Part shown: positions 51,232 through 60,722 of the stretch, piece after piece
How the letters are laid out: each line of letters starts with the position of its first letter
Numbering within the stretch: position 1 is the first letter of the stretch
Origin: Winogradskyella ouciana
Lineage (GTDB): Bacteria > Bacteroidota > Bacteroidia > Flavobacteriales > Flavobacteriaceae
NCBI RefSeq assembly: GCF_009709615.1
Contig: NZ_WJYA01000004.1
Span: 372,001-436,000, forward strand
Length of the DNA: 64,000 nt
Reading direction: 5' to 3'
Notes under the pieces: model-generated
What the model was told of the DNA's origin: nothing
Databases searched by the model: none
What the model saw: only the letters and a program-made list of their open reading frames with translations
Position numbers and translations under genes: made by a program

Positions 51232-53565
51232 TTAAATATTATTTTTCTCATACAATCCCATCAAAACTTTCTCAGGTGTAATCGGTGCATGAAACTTTAA
51301 ATCGTAATTAGGATTAAAGGCTTTAATCGCATTCTGAATCGCGAAATAAGCACCAATACCATACATTAGTGGTGGTTCGCCTACAGCTTTTGATTTTAGT
51401 ATTGCCAATTCATGACCCTTGGTTTCTAACGGCACAGTTTCCACAATCTTCGGTACCGAAAATATATCTGGAATCTTATAGGTTGATAAGGCGTTTGACA
51501 ATAGTTTTCCTTCGTCGTTATAAGCAATTTCTTCCATAGTCATCCAACCGATACCTTGAACTAGTGCACCTTCAACCTGACCTAAATCAATACCTTTACT
51601 CATACTTTTTCCATAATCGTGAACAATTTTAACCGAATCAAATTTATAAGTGCCACGTGTGCAATCTACCGTTGTAGTGATGATGGCTGTGCCATAAACA
51701 TGATAGGCAAATGGATGACCTTTTTCTCTGGTTTTATCAAAGTGAATTTCTGGTGTGGCATAATGCGCATTTTCAGTCAGAGCCACACGCTCTAGCATGG
51801 CCATACTGATGAGTTGCGTCCATTCGAGTTGCGTTTTTTTAGCTTTAATATATACGAATTCATCTTTTAAAGTGATCTGTTCAGGTGTAACCTTGAGGTA
51901 TGTGGCTGCAACAGTTTTCAGTCGTTTTAATAAAGCGTTACAGGCTTTTAATGTAGCCTTTCCGTTTAAATCTGCCGTTGAACTTGCTGCAGAAGGTGAG
52001 GTGTTGGCAACGCGAGTGGTATTGGTGGTTTCAATTTTAATTTTTTCATAAGGAACAGAAAACACATTAGCAGCAATTTGCATCATTTTGGTGTTGACAC
52101 CTTGTCCCATTTCTACGGCTGCTGTGCTTATGCCAACACTTCCATCGAGATAAATATGAACTAAAGCACGTGCATGATTCATAGGTGTGTTGGTAAACGA
52201 AATACCGAAGCAAATAGGCATCAATGCCATGCCTTTTTTATAAGCTGAGTTTGAATTATTGAATTCTTCTACTTCACGCTCTATAGCTTCAATATTATAA
52301 ATTGACTTTACCGATTCCCATGAGTTTTTAGCTTCCACTTTTTTGGCAATTTGCCCATAGGAAAACACATCGTTTTCATCTAACAAATTAGCTTCCTGAA
52401 TGGCTCTTGGTGTCACTCCAATGTCATGTGCTGCTTTTGCAATCGCAGACTCTATCACAAACATACCTTGTGGACCACCAAAACCACGAAACGCTGTGTT
52501 TGGTGGTAAATTGGTTTTGCAACTCGCTACAGTAACATTGACGTTAGGTACGTAATAACTATTCGTCGCATGGAATAAGGTGCGCTCTGCAACAGCAGGA
52601 GATAAGTCGGCTGCTGCTCCAGCATTTTGAAGGAATTCGGCTTCATAAGCCAAGATTTTCAAGTCTTTGGATAATCCAATTTTATAGGTGCTTTCATAAG
52701 GATGACGTTTACCTGTCATACGTAAATCATCATGGCGATTGAGTATCAATTTTACCGATTGATTCAAATGGTATGTCGCTAATGCCGCCATGACTGCCCA
52801 AGGTGTGGCTTGGTCTTCTTTGCCACCAAATCCACCACCAAGCCTAGTAACATCCACTTCAATTTTGTGCATAGCTACTCCTAAAACCTGTGCTGTTGTT
52901 CTTTGTACAGCTGTAGGTCCTTGCGTTGATGAGGTAATTTTTATAGTTCCGTTTTCCAACGGTTCGGCATAAGCACCTTGTGCTTCAATGTATAAATGTT
53001 CTTGACCGTTTGAGAAGGTTTCACCTTCAAAAACATATTCACAATCCTTGAACGCTTTCTCAGGATCTCCCAATACAAATGAACGTGGCTTTGTAATGAG
53101 ACTGCCTTTTTCTTTGGCTTGTTTCCCTGTGGTAATAACAGGTAGTTCTTCAATTTCAATCTCGATTAGATCTCTTGCTTTTCTGGCAATGAATTCCGTT
53201 TCGGCAACAATCAATGCGATTGGCATTCCCCAAAAATGGACTTCGTCTTCTGCAAACAAAGGTTCATCTGGTATAATGCCACCAATTTGGTTTTTTCCGG
53301 GGATGTCTTTATAGGTAAAAATACGTTCAACACCCTCCAACGCTTCGGCTTTAGAATAATCGACAGACTTAATTTTTCCATGCGCTTTTGGTGAATCAAA
53401 AACCACAGCATGAAACGTGCCTTGTCTGATATTAACATCATCTACATACAAGGATTCACCGCGAACATGTGTATAGGAATCCAGATTCTTAATGCTCTTT
53501 TTTAAAGCAATAGAAACAGCATCTAGTTGAGATTCCAATTCGTTATTTGATTTGTTTTTATGCAT
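51232..53565 (-). CDS. xdhB: Xanthine dehydrogenase molybdopterin subunit XdhB
   Basis: A 777-residue molybdenum hydroxylase large subunit. It opens with RGESLYVDDVNI, and has GGGFGGKEDQATPWAVMAALA, AFRGFGGPQGMFVIE, VEMGQGVNTKMMQIAA and the catalytic-Glu block KSKAVGEPPLMYGI. It oxidises hypoxanthine and xanthine with the small subunit. The ATG at 53565 is chosen (the frame also offers TTG 53574); it overlaps the xdhA stop by eight bases. Confidence 0.9.
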   Translation of the reverse strand: MHKNKSNNELESQLDAVSIALKKSIKNLDSYTHVRGESLYVDDVNIRQGTFHAVVFDSPKAHGKIKSVDYSKAEALEGVERIFTYKDIPGKNQIGGIIPDEPLFAEDEVHFWGMPIALIVAETEFIARKARDLIEIEIEELPVITTGKQAKEKGSLITKPRSFVLGDPEKAFKDCEYVFEGETFSNGQEHLYIEAQGAYAEPLENGTIKITSSTQGPTAVQRTTAQVLGVAMHKIEVDVTRLGGGFGGKEDQATPWAVMAALATYHLNQSVKLILNRHDDLRMTGKRHPYESTYKIGLSKDLKILAYEAEFLQNAGAAADLSPAVAERTLFHATNSYYVPNVNVTVASCKTNLPPNTAFRGFGGPQGMFVIESAIAKAAHDIGVTPRAIQEANLLDENDVFSYGQIAKKVEAKNSWESVKSIYNIEAIEREVEEFNNSNSAYKKGMALMPICFGISFTNTPMNHARALVHIYLDGSVGISTAAVEMGQGVNTKMMQIAANVFSVPYEKIKIETTNTTRVANTSPSAASSTADLNGKATLKACNALLKRLKTVAATYLKVTPEQITLKDEFVYIKAKKTQLEWTQLISMAMLERVALTENAHYATPEIHFDKTREKGHPFAYHVYGTAIITTTVDCTRGTYKFDSVKIVHDYGKSMSKGIDLGQVEGALVQGIGWMTMEEIAYNDEGKLLSNALSTYKIPDIFSVPKIVETVPLETKGHELAILKSKAVGEPPLMYGIGAYFAIQNAIKAFNPNYDLKFHAPITPEKVLMGLYEKNNI

Positions 53566-54967
53566 GTTGAACAAAGTCGTTTAAATTGAATTGCTTTGGG
53601 AACAGTTCCGTAAAATGGGCAAAGAACAGCTGTCTTCCCAGTAAGCGTTTATAGTCACTTGACCCACGAACATCACTAATTGGTGAAATTTCATTTTGAA
53701 GTATATCACCGGCTTCCATAATGATTTCTGAAGTCAATGATTTTCCATTTAAGAATGCTGAGGTTTTGTGCAAATATTTAGGAATAGCGGCAACACCACC
53801 AATAGAGACATGAGCCTCTTGAATTTTTTCGTTTTCTAAAGAAATATTAATGGCAGAATTTACACTGGCGATATCTAAATGGGTTCGCTTGCAGACTTTT
53901 TCGAAATTGAAATATGAATCTTTTGTTGGGAGTTTAAAGCTTATGGTTTTGATAAGTTCTCCATCCTTTAGATCATAAGTTTTATAATCTTGATAAAATT
54001 CCTTAAGCGGCAACTGTCGTTCTTTGCCTGCAGGATTTATAATTGTGATTTTGCTGTTTAAGGCTAAAAAGAAAATGGTCATATCTCCAATAGGTGACGC
54101 ATTAACCAGATTGCCGCCAAAGGAAGCCATATTTCTAATTTGCTCTGAAGAGACTAGTTTAAGATGTTTTTTTAGGTTAGGAAAATAGCTATTAAGTTCT
54201 GTATGATTCCACAAATCTGTAACTGTAGAATTAGCGCCAATGTTGCAAATTCCATTATTGATTTCAATACCTTTTAAAAAGTTTTTTTCCTGAATAAGAT
54301 GTACCGAATTGTCAATTAAATTATCGGCTTGTTGAACATATAAATCCGTTCCGCCAGCAACATATTTTCCTTTGGGTTGGTCAAGGTCATCAGCTTCGAT
54401 TTCCTTTAAACGTTGCGGAATACCTTCAAAATATTCAGGAATAAAACCGTTTTCAATCAACCATTTAAAAGAATTTTTTTCTTGATTTTCAAGTTTTTCT
54501 ACGACTTGGCATGCTGCTTTTTCTATGGACTTGTAGCCCGTACATCTACAGATGTTACCACTGATAGCATCAAGAGCTTTACTGTAATTTTTATCAGAAT
54601 TTGAGATTGCAAAACCAGTCAATGCTACGACAAAACCAGGTGTGCAAAAACCACATTGCGTGGCGTAATTGGCTTTCATGGCTTCTTGAGCAGTGGTTAG
54701 TTTATTTTTTAGGTTTGTGCCTTCAACTGTAACGATGTGTTTGCCATGAGCATTTCCTAAAGGTGAAATACATGAGGTGATACTTTGGTAAGTAATAGTA
54801 TCATTCTCTAGAGTTCTAACTAAAACGGTACAAGCTCCACAATCACCTTCGCGACAACCGATTTTGGTTCCGGTGAGACGTTGTTCGTAGCGCACAAAGT
54901 CTAGTAAAGTCATACCAGAATGGGCTGAGGTTTTAATGGTTTTGTTATTTAGGATGAAGGTTATCAT
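53558..54967 (-). CDS. xdhA: Xanthine dehydrogenase 2Fe-2S/FAD subunit XdhA
   Basis: A 469-residue fused iron-sulfur/FAD subunit. First 2Fe-2S cluster: Cys38, Cys43, Cys46 and Cys66. Second cluster: QCGFCTPG and NICRCTGY. The FAD domain follows from about residue 185 with YVAGGTDLYV and NMASFGGNLVNASPIGD. It passes electrons from the molybdenum centre to NAD. Tightly coupled to xdhB. Confidence 0.9.
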   Translation of the reverse strand: MITFILNNKTIKTSAHSGMTLLDFVRYEQRLTGTKIGCREGDCGACTVLVRTLENDTITYQSITSCISPLGNAHGKHIVTVEGTNLKNKLTTAQEAMKANYATQCGFCTPGFVVALTGFAISNSDKNYSKALDAISGNICRCTGYKSIEKAACQVVEKLENQEKNSFKWLIENGFIPEYFEGIPQRLKEIEADDLDQPKGKYVAGGTDLYVQQADNLIDNSVHLIQEKNFLKGIEINNGICNIGANSTVTDLWNHTELNSYFPNLKKHLKLVSSEQIRNMASFGGNLVNASPIGDMTIFFLALNSKITIINPAGKERQLPLKEFYQDYKTYDLKDGELIKTISFKLPTKDSYFNFEKVCKRTHLDIASVNSAINISLENEKIQEAHVSIGGVAAIPKYLHKTSAFLNGKSLTSEIIMEAGDILQNEISPISDVRGSSDYKRLLGRQLFFAHFTELFPKQFNLNDFVQHA

Positions 54968-54981
54968 TTACTTGCATACTT

Positions 54982-55278
54982 TTATTTACCGTTATCAATA
55001 AATGACTTAAATTCATTTTCTATTTTATTCACCATATTAATAAATCCAATTTGAGTTAGTGAAGTCATATCTTCGATATCTTTATGTTTGATACATTTTG
55101 TTTTGTTAAAAGCATCAAGACCTAAGACTCTAAACATTAAAATAAATCCCATTAAATCATAATCAATACATAGCCAGTGTTTTTTATATTTTTTCCTAAA
55201 ATGATTTACCTTCTTCTTAGTATATCCTAATTCTTTTAATTCATTTCCCCAATTATAATTTAAACTTTTATTTCTCAT
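54982..55278 (-). CDS. Small basic protein of unknown function
   Basis: A 98-residue soluble protein, helical by eye, basic in the first half (KKKVNHFRKKYKKHW). No family recognised. It lies between xdhA and the deaminase gene, 14-15 bp from each, so it is probably in the same operon. Confidence 0.6.
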   Translation of the reverse strand: MRNKSLNYNWGNELKELGYTKKKVNHFRKKYKKHWLCIDYDLMGFILMFRVLGLDAFNKTKCIKHKDIEDMTSLTQIGFINMVNKIENEFKSFIDNGK

Positions 55279-55293
55279 ATTAATTCCTAGAAT

Positions 55294-55767
55294 TTAATAC
55301 TCAGTTTTATCCTCTTTCTTAGCCCATTCTTCAAATGGCTTCAAAGCGATTTCTCTTGCTAACTGCTCAAAAGGGATACTTCGTTTTTCGTATGGCAAAG
55401 GAATTTCATTATAGATAAACTCATCGTCAAAGCCAATGTTGGCTGCATCTACTTGATTACTTCCGTAATACACTTTATCTGGTCGTGCCCAATAAATAGC
55501 ACCAAGGCACATTGGGCAAGGTTCGCAAGAGGTGTAAATTTCGCAACCATCCAATTGAAAGGAACCTAAGTTTTTACAAGCATCTCTTATGGCTGTAACT
55601 TCGGCATGTGCTGTTGGGTCGTTGGTTGAGGTGACTTTATTATTACCTCTGCCGACTATTTTTCCGTCTTTTACGACGACGCATCCAAAGGGGCCTCCTT
55701 CGTTGTTGTTCATTCCTTTTAAAGCAGCGTTTACTGCTTCTTTCATGAATTGTTCTTTCTTATTCAT
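55294..55767 (-). CDS. Guanine-deaminase-like nucleoside/base deaminase
   Basis: A 157-residue CDA-fold deaminase. Zinc motifs are THAEVTAIRDA (His-Ala-Glu) and SCEPCPMCLGAIYWAR (PCxxC). A flexible C-terminus resembles bacterial guanine deaminases (GuaD), which would give xanthine for the adjacent dehydrogenase. The ATG at 55767 is used instead of a TTG at 55785. Confidence 0.85.
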   Translation of the reverse strand: MNKKEQFMKEAVNAALKGMNNNEGGPFGCVVVKDGKIVGRGNNKVTSTNDPTAHAEVTAIRDACKNLGSFQLDGCEIYTSCEPCPMCLGAIYWARPDKVYYGSNQVDAANIGFDDEFIYNEIPLPYEKRSIPFEQLAREIALKPFEEWAKKEDKTEY

Positions 55768-55834
55768 TAATATAATTTCTTTCAATTTTTAAACCCATCC
55801 CTAACTCTTCCTGAAGAAGGGAATACAATTTAGG

Positions 55835-57289
55835 TTATTTAAAGTTATGTTTCAAAAATTCGTTTGCATTTATAAAAAGTAAGCGATCAATGATTTCTTT
55901 TGCTGAAATTTGATTTTGAGCTTGTAAGTTTGACCCATTTTCTTTCAAGTAATCCTCAGCTTTTTCAATTAAATAAGGCTTAATGTCTGCTATGTTTTCT
56001 GCTGTCCAGAGCCCTTTTATTGGGTTGATTATACCATCGAAATCAGAGCCTATAGCAACGGTTTCCCAGCAAAATAAGCCATTTTTATCTAAAAGTTCTG
56101 CGATGTGTTGAACCTGGTTCCAGATCAATTCCGACTTGTTTCTAGAGCGTCGTTTTTTACTGGGCCAGTAAATGCGAGAGCTTCTTATCGCTTTTTTGCT
56201 TCCTATCCGTCGTTCGTCCAATTGCAATCCAAAAATACCTTTAGATTTTGCAATGCGTAGGATTTCAGAATCATAAAAATTAACATCAATATCACTAAAT
56301 GCTTTACTGAGTTTTGAATCTGATTTATCCCATTCTACAATACTGCGTTTTCCATTAACCGCACCATGACTGATAATTATCGGAATATTTTCACTGGCAT
56401 ATTTGGTGTCTAAAAGTTGGTAATAGGTTTTTCGGGATGCAGTGCTCATGTGTTTAACGTCAATCAGTATGCGCTTTCCTTGTGAATTGTTTAGTAGTTT
56501 ATCAATGACCTTAAAGCCCAATTCCGTTATGTCTGAATTCAGTCCTCGGTTTTGTTGTTTTTTTATTAAACCTATGCTAATACTTCTGGCATGACCGCAG
56601 ATTTCGTTGTAAAAGTGATGCGCTAAGGTGATAAAAAATGGTTTGTGTTCCCAGTTTTTCACGGTTTCGATATTGCTTAAAACCGTTGTTTCATCTGCTG
56701 TGTTTTTATCTCTGTGCAACCCTGTTTCAAAGGAGTGTGCTCCTTCAATGGTGTTGACTACGCTCATTATTCTTCGTGTTGCCGTTGTGCTGTTAATGTT
56801 ATTTTCAATATCAGCATGGTTATTAACAAGTCTGTATGTAAACGTAATGCCATTGATAACTTGTGCCATATTATGCAATTGCATATAATAGGCATATTCG
56901 TCCTTTAAATCTTGAAAGTAGCTGTTGTGATTTCGTAAATTATCAATTCGTTTTTGACTAACACCTGCAGCAAGATTTACCAATATGTCAGAGATAAACT
57001 TAAAGCCCAACATCTTTTCCTTTAGGAAATGTTTTTCAAAAGGATAGAGGGACATCACTACGACGTTGCAATTGGCTTTTGCCAAGGTGGTCATATCCGT
57101 TTGGGTGAATTTGGTCAAAGTGAGTAGTCTGCTGACTTGGCGCTCCAGAAAATTAGGTGGACTGTAATGCCATATCGAATTTTTTCTACCACTATTAAGG
57201 TGATTTTGTTTTTGTGGTTGGTATTTAAAGCTCTTGCCATATGGCTTTAAGGAAGGGTGGCAATGTAAATCTATATACGAAGGCTTCAT
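55835..57289 (-). CDS. Membrane dipeptidase-type hydrolase (peptidase M19 family)
   Basis: A 484-residue amidohydrolase-fold protein, longer than the usual 320-400 residues. Motifs: DLHCHPSLK at the start, VNTIEGAHSFETG, LAHHFYNEICG, DVKHMSTASR, ISHGAVNG and AIGSDFDGI. No signal peptide, so probably cytoplasmic. Family members cleave dipeptides, often with D-residues. It diverges from the unknown gene at 57507. Confidence 0.82.
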   Translation of the reverse strand: MKPSYIDLHCHPSLKPYGKSFKYQPQKQNHLNSGRKNSIWHYSPPNFLERQVSRLLTLTKFTQTDMTTLAKANCNVVVMSLYPFEKHFLKEKMLGFKFISDILVNLAAGVSQKRIDNLRNHNSYFQDLKDEYAYYMQLHNMAQVINGITFTYRLVNNHADIENNINSTTATRRIMSVVNTIEGAHSFETGLHRDKNTADETTVLSNIETVKNWEHKPFFITLAHHFYNEICGHARSISIGLIKKQQNRGLNSDITELGFKVIDKLLNNSQGKRILIDVKHMSTASRKTYYQLLDTKYASENIPIIISHGAVNGKRSIVEWDKSDSKLSKAFSDIDVNFYDSEILRIAKSKGIFGLQLDERRIGSKKAIRSSRIYWPSKKRRSRNKSELIWNQVQHIAELLDKNGLFCWETVAIGSDFDGIINPIKGLWTAENIADIKPYLIEKAEDYLKENGSNLQAQNQISAKEIIDRLLFINANEFLKHNFK

Positions 57290-57408
57290 ACTTCTAAATT
57301 ACGTATTATTTTAGAAATGTTAATGCTTTAGGTGCTCTTGCCTATCTAAGATCTTTTTTTATTGATTCTATTTGCACTGTACTTGGATGTTACATGCATA
57401 TAGCATAT

Positions 57409-57447
57409 TATAACTTTATTATAAATATGTTATAACCACACTATAAC
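57409..57447 (+). promoter_or_regulatory. Four direct repeats of TATAAM at exact 11-bp spacing
   Basis: TATAAC at 57409, TATAAA at 57420, TATAAC at 57431 and TATAAC at 57442: each is 11 bp from the next, one helical turn. They lie 60-100 bp before the gene at 57507, in the divergent region with the M19 gene. A multimeric regulator site is inferred. Confidence 0.5.
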
Positions 57448-57506
57448 CTGTTTTGTGAAATTTTGTATATTGCTGTGGGTTAGGTGTTTAACTTTAGCGT
57501 AGTGTT

Positions 57507-58256
57507 ATGGCAAAACAGAAGGGTATTATACCGTTAGTGGGTACTATTGGTGGTATCAATTTTTATTATCTCAATGGGCAACCTATTGCTAGGCGTGCTG
57601 GTGGTGGCTTTAACCGCAAAGCTATAAAGACCAAGGCCAGTATGCACAGGGTACGTGAAAACGCGAGTGAGTTTGGGCATTGCTCTAAAGTGAACAAACT
57701 GTTTCGGCATGCCTTGTTGCCTTTCTATGCTGGCCATAGGTTTACCTTTTTTCATAGTCGTTTGATGCGATTGTTTACGGGTTTGAAGGATTTGGATGTT
57801 ACGCATGCACGTGGTAAACGGCGTGTTGTAGAGGGTATAGTTACTGATACTGGCAAAACCTTGTTGCAGAATTTTGCTTATACGCCAGATTGCTCGGTGC
57901 GCCAGGTGCTGCCTTTTGATTATCGTATTGAAGGCACTAATCACCGTTTGACCCTCAGTTCTTTTGCTATACAGGATGTTGGATTTGTGAGCGGAGCCAC
58001 ACATATTGAATTGTTGTACAGTGTTTTGGATTTTAATTTTGAAGCCCTTACTTATGAACTCCATCTTGCTCCGAAGGTTTTACTAGACCGAAATTTTGGA
58101 GGAGATACACTCATCTTTACACCCGATGGTACAGCGAATGGTCTGGGTACATTGTTATGCGTTTTTGGTGTACGCTTTTACCAAGAGGTGGATGGTGCGC
58201 TTTATGTTTTAAACGCTGCCCATAGTGTTGGCATTAGTGTTTTGAAATGTGTGTAG
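57507..58256 (+). CDS. Unknown Bacteroidota protein
   Basis: A 249-residue soluble protein, Gly/Arg/His-rich at the N-terminus (GIIPLVGTIGGINFYYLNGQ; RRAGGGFNRKAI) and strand-rich from about residue 100. I recall similar proteins as uncharacterised in Flavobacteriaceae; no function known. Its G+C is visibly higher than that of the neighbouring genes. The antisense 176-codon frame is probably a shadow of it. It stands behind the 11-bp repeats. Confidence 0.6.
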   Translation: MAKQKGIIPLVGTIGGINFYYLNGQPIARRAGGGFNRKAIKTKASMHRVRENASEFGHCSKVNKLFRHALLPFYAGHRFTFFHSRLMRLFTGLKDLDVTHARGKRRVVEGIVTDTGKTLLQNFAYTPDCSVRQVLPFDYRIEGTNHRLTLSSFAIQDVGFVSGATHIELLYSVLDFNFEALTYELHLAPKVLLDRNFGGDTLIFTPDGTANGLGTLLCVFGVRFYQEVDGALYVLNAAHSVGISVLKCV

Positions 58257-58270
58257 CGTTGTTACCTTTG
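58240..58270 (+). promoter_or_regulatory. Promoter of the persulfide dioxygenase operon
   Basis: TTTTG (58240-58244), an 18-bp spacer and TACCTTTG (58263-58270) fit the Bacteroidota promoter. It overlaps the end of the unknown gene and lies about 105 bp before the ATG at 58376. Confidence 0.6.
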
Positions 58271-58375
58271 AAGTCTTGTTTTTGATATGCATTATCTTTT
58301 GTGTGAATTGAATTAATCTATGTCCATAGTACTTTCTAGTTTTAAGGTATTAAAGTCAACCTTAAAACTAAAACC

Positions 58376-59704
58376 ATGAAGGTAAAGCAGTTTGAATATG
58401 AGCCCTTGGCCCACTATAGCTATGCCGTTATCAGTAATGGCGAGATGGTGGTTATTGACCCAGAACGAAATCCAGAGATTTATTATGACTATGCACAAGC
58501 CAATAACGCTAAGATTGTAGCTATCATTGAGACCCATCCTCATGCCGATTTTGTAAGCTCACATTTACAGATATACAAAGAAACGGGAGCTACAATCTAT
58601 AACAGTGAGAAATTGGATGCCTTTTATCCGTATACCAAATTTGATGAAGGAGATGTGATACCTGTAGGGAATATTAATTTCTCGGCCTTAAATACTCCAG
58701 GCCATTCTCCCGATAGTATCACTATTGTAGCCACAGAGGGTGATAAAACAGTGCTTTTTACAGGTGATACGCTCTTTGTGGGAGATGTTGGTCGGCCAGA
58801 TTTAAGAAATGACGGTGGTAATAAAAAACAGAAGCAAAAAGAGCTTGCTGAAGCGATGTTTGACACTATCCATTCAAAATTCAATGATCTTCCTGATGAT
58901 GCCGTTGTGTATCCTGCGCATGGAGCTGGTTCTCTTTGTGGTAAGGGAATGAGTGATGCAAGTAGCAGTACTTTAGGTGACGAACGTAAGCAAAATTGGG
59001 CCTTTCAGACTACCGACAAACAAGAATTTGTGAAGGAATTAGTAGAAAGTCAACCTTTTATACCTTCTTATTTTGGCTACAATGTAGATTTAAATAAGAG
59101 GGGAGCCGATACCTTACGGAAGGCCATTGCCAAAGTGGACTTTAAAATGAATGGGAACCTAAACGGTTTAATCGTAGATGTACGTGAGGAAAGCGCATTT
59201 AAAACAGGACATCTTAAGGGCAGTATTAATATACAAGCCGTATCTGAATCTGCCCAATTTGAAACTTGGTTGGGTGCCATAATTAAACCTGAGGAGGAAT
59301 TTAGCCTTGTCATTGATCAGCCGAAGGATTTAGATATGATATTAGAGCGTGTGGCTAAAATCGGCTATGAAAATCAACTGAAAGAGGTGGTTACCCTGCC
59401 GAGGGTAAAGTTAAAAGAGATGAGTCCTTTGAACATTGAGGATTTTAAGAAAAATCCGAAAGATTATACGATTGTAGATGTCCGCAATAAAAGTGAGGTA
59501 GAGGAAGGTAAAATATTTGAAAATGCCGTTTCAATACCCCTAAACACGCTGCGAGATGAGGTGAATACAATACCTACGGACAAACCTATTGTGGTGCATT
59601 GTGCCGGTGGGTATAGAAGTGCCGCAGGAAGTAGTATTATTGATAAGCATTTAGATAACGCCAAAGTTTTTGATTTGAGCGAAAAAATAAAGGAATTTAA
59701 TTAA
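58376..59704 (+). CDS. CstB-like persulfide dioxygenase-rhodanese fusion
   Basis: A 442-residue fusion. Residues 1-240 are an ETHE1-type metallo-beta-lactamase domain (THPHADFVSSH, FTGDTLFVGDVGRPDL, YPAHGAGSLCG). Residues about 255-350 are a rhodanese fold without active Cys (LVIDQPKDLD in its place). Residues 360-442 are an active rhodanese with Cys409 in HCAGGYRS. This is the CstB layout, turning persulfides into thiosulfate. YeeE-type transporter genes follow after 23 bp. Confidence 0.88.
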   Translation: MKVKQFEYEPLAHYSYAVISNGEMVVIDPERNPEIYYDYAQANNAKIVAIIETHPHADFVSSHLQIYKETGATIYNSEKLDAFYPYTKFDEGDVIPVGNINFSALNTPGHSPDSITIVATEGDKTVLFTGDTLFVGDVGRPDLRNDGGNKKQKQKELAEAMFDTIHSKFNDLPDDAVVYPAHGAGSLCGKGMSDASSSTLGDERKQNWAFQTTDKQEFVKELVESQPFIPSYFGYNVDLNKRGADTLRKAIAKVDFKMNGNLNGLIVDVREESAFKTGHLKGSINIQAVSESAQFETWLGAIIKPEEEFSLVIDQPKDLDMILERVAKIGYENQLKEVVTLPRVKLKEMSPLNIEDFKKNPKDYTIVDVRNKSEVEEGKIFENAVSIPLNTLRDEVNTIPTDKPIVVHCAGGYRSAAGSSIIDKHLDNAKVFDLSEKIKEFN

Positions 59705-59727
59705 TTGTAAACTAAAACATTTCTCTT

Positions 59728-60288
59728 ATGAACGTTATTTATGAACCTTGGCCTTGGTACGTGGGAGGCCCATTGATTGCATTAATCTTCTTTTTATTAT
59801 TATTTGTGGGCAAACAATTTGGCATGTCTTCTAATTTACGTACAGCTTGTGCGGCAATGGAAGCCGATAAATTGTCGGATTATTTTGATTATGATTGGAA
59901 GTCTAAACGCTGGAATTTATTGGTTGTACTAGGTGCTGCTATTGGAGGATTTATCGCTTCACATTATCTGAGCAATTCTACTGTAGCCGTCAATCCTGAA
60001 GTTGCTCAACAACTCGCTGCGGACTATCAGATTACCAGTGCCGGTGAAGCTTATTTGCCTTCAGAAATTTTCTCGCTAGAGTCCTTAGGCGATCCCTTTA
60101 ATATTGCCATCCTTTTATTGGGAGGTATAATGGTGGGTTTTGGTGCGCGCTATGGTGGTGGATGTACATCGGGACATGGAATATCTGGTTTGAGTAATTT
60201 ACAACAACCATCTTTAATTGCTGTTTTGGGCTTTTTTATAGGTGGTCTTATAATGGTTCATTTGTTATACCCTTTAATTTTAGGATAG
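59728..60288 (+). CDS. YeeE/YedE-type transporter, N-terminal half
   Basis: A 186-residue membrane protein with about five hydrophobic segments and the signature RYGGGCTSGHGISGL, whose Cys belongs to the thiosulfate/sulfur-uptake (TsuA/YeeE) motif. Family members import thiosulfate-type sulfur. The partner half follows one base after the stop, so the transporter is split into two genes. It sits beside the persulfide dioxygenase. Confidence 0.85.
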   Translation: MNVIYEPWPWYVGGPLIALIFFLLLFVGKQFGMSSNLRTACAAMEADKLSDYFDYDWKSKRWNLLVVLGAAIGGFIASHYLSNSTVAVNPEVAQQLAADYQITSAGEAYLPSEIFSLESLGDPFNIAILLLGGIMVGFGARYGGGCTSGHGISGLSNLQQPSLIAVLGFFIGGLIMVHLLYPLILG

Positions 60289-60289
60289 T

Positions 60290-60703
60290 ATGAAAAATAT
60301 AGTATATATCATTATCGGTATTTTATTCGGTATTATAATGTATAAGTCTGAAGCCGCATCGTGGTTTCGTATTTATGAAATGTTTCAGTTTGGCTCTTTC
60401 CATATGTATGGTCTTATGGGTTCTGCGGTTCTGCTTGGTATCCTTGGAGTACAAGTCATTAAAAAAAACAACTTAAAACCTCTTGATGATAGCGACATGA
60501 GTTTAGAGCCTAAGGATAAAAGTGTGACACGCTATTTAGTAGGCGGTATCATTTTTGGATTGGGATGGGCGCTTGCAGGTGTTTGTCCAGGACCTATGTA
60601 CGTACTTGCCGGAGCGGGTTATGTTTCCGTATTGATTGTTATACTCGGAGCTCTTTTAGGAACGCTTATTTATGGGGTTTTGAGAAAAAAATTACCCCAT
60701 TAA
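60290..60703 (+). CDS. YeeE/YedE-type transporter, C-terminal half (DUF6691)
   Basis: A 137-residue membrane protein with four hydrophobic segments and the second signature Cys in GWALAGVCPGPMYVLAGAG. It is the complement of the preceding gene; together they make a pore of the full YeeE type. Co-transcribed with it. Confidence 0.85.
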   Translation: MKNIVYIIIGILFGIIMYKSEAASWFRIYEMFQFGSFHMYGLMGSAVLLGILGVQVIKKNNLKPLDDSDMSLEPKDKSVTRYLVGGIIFGLGWALAGVCPGPMYVLAGAGYVSVLIVILGALLGTLIYGVLRKKLPH

Positions 60704-60722
60704 TTATATAACGAATTGGTAT

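Noticed and set aside
57534..58064. 176-codon frame antisense to the unknown gene
   Set aside because: It lies wholly inside the plus-strand gene, which has the conserved N-terminus; the frame is likely a shadow due to higher GC.
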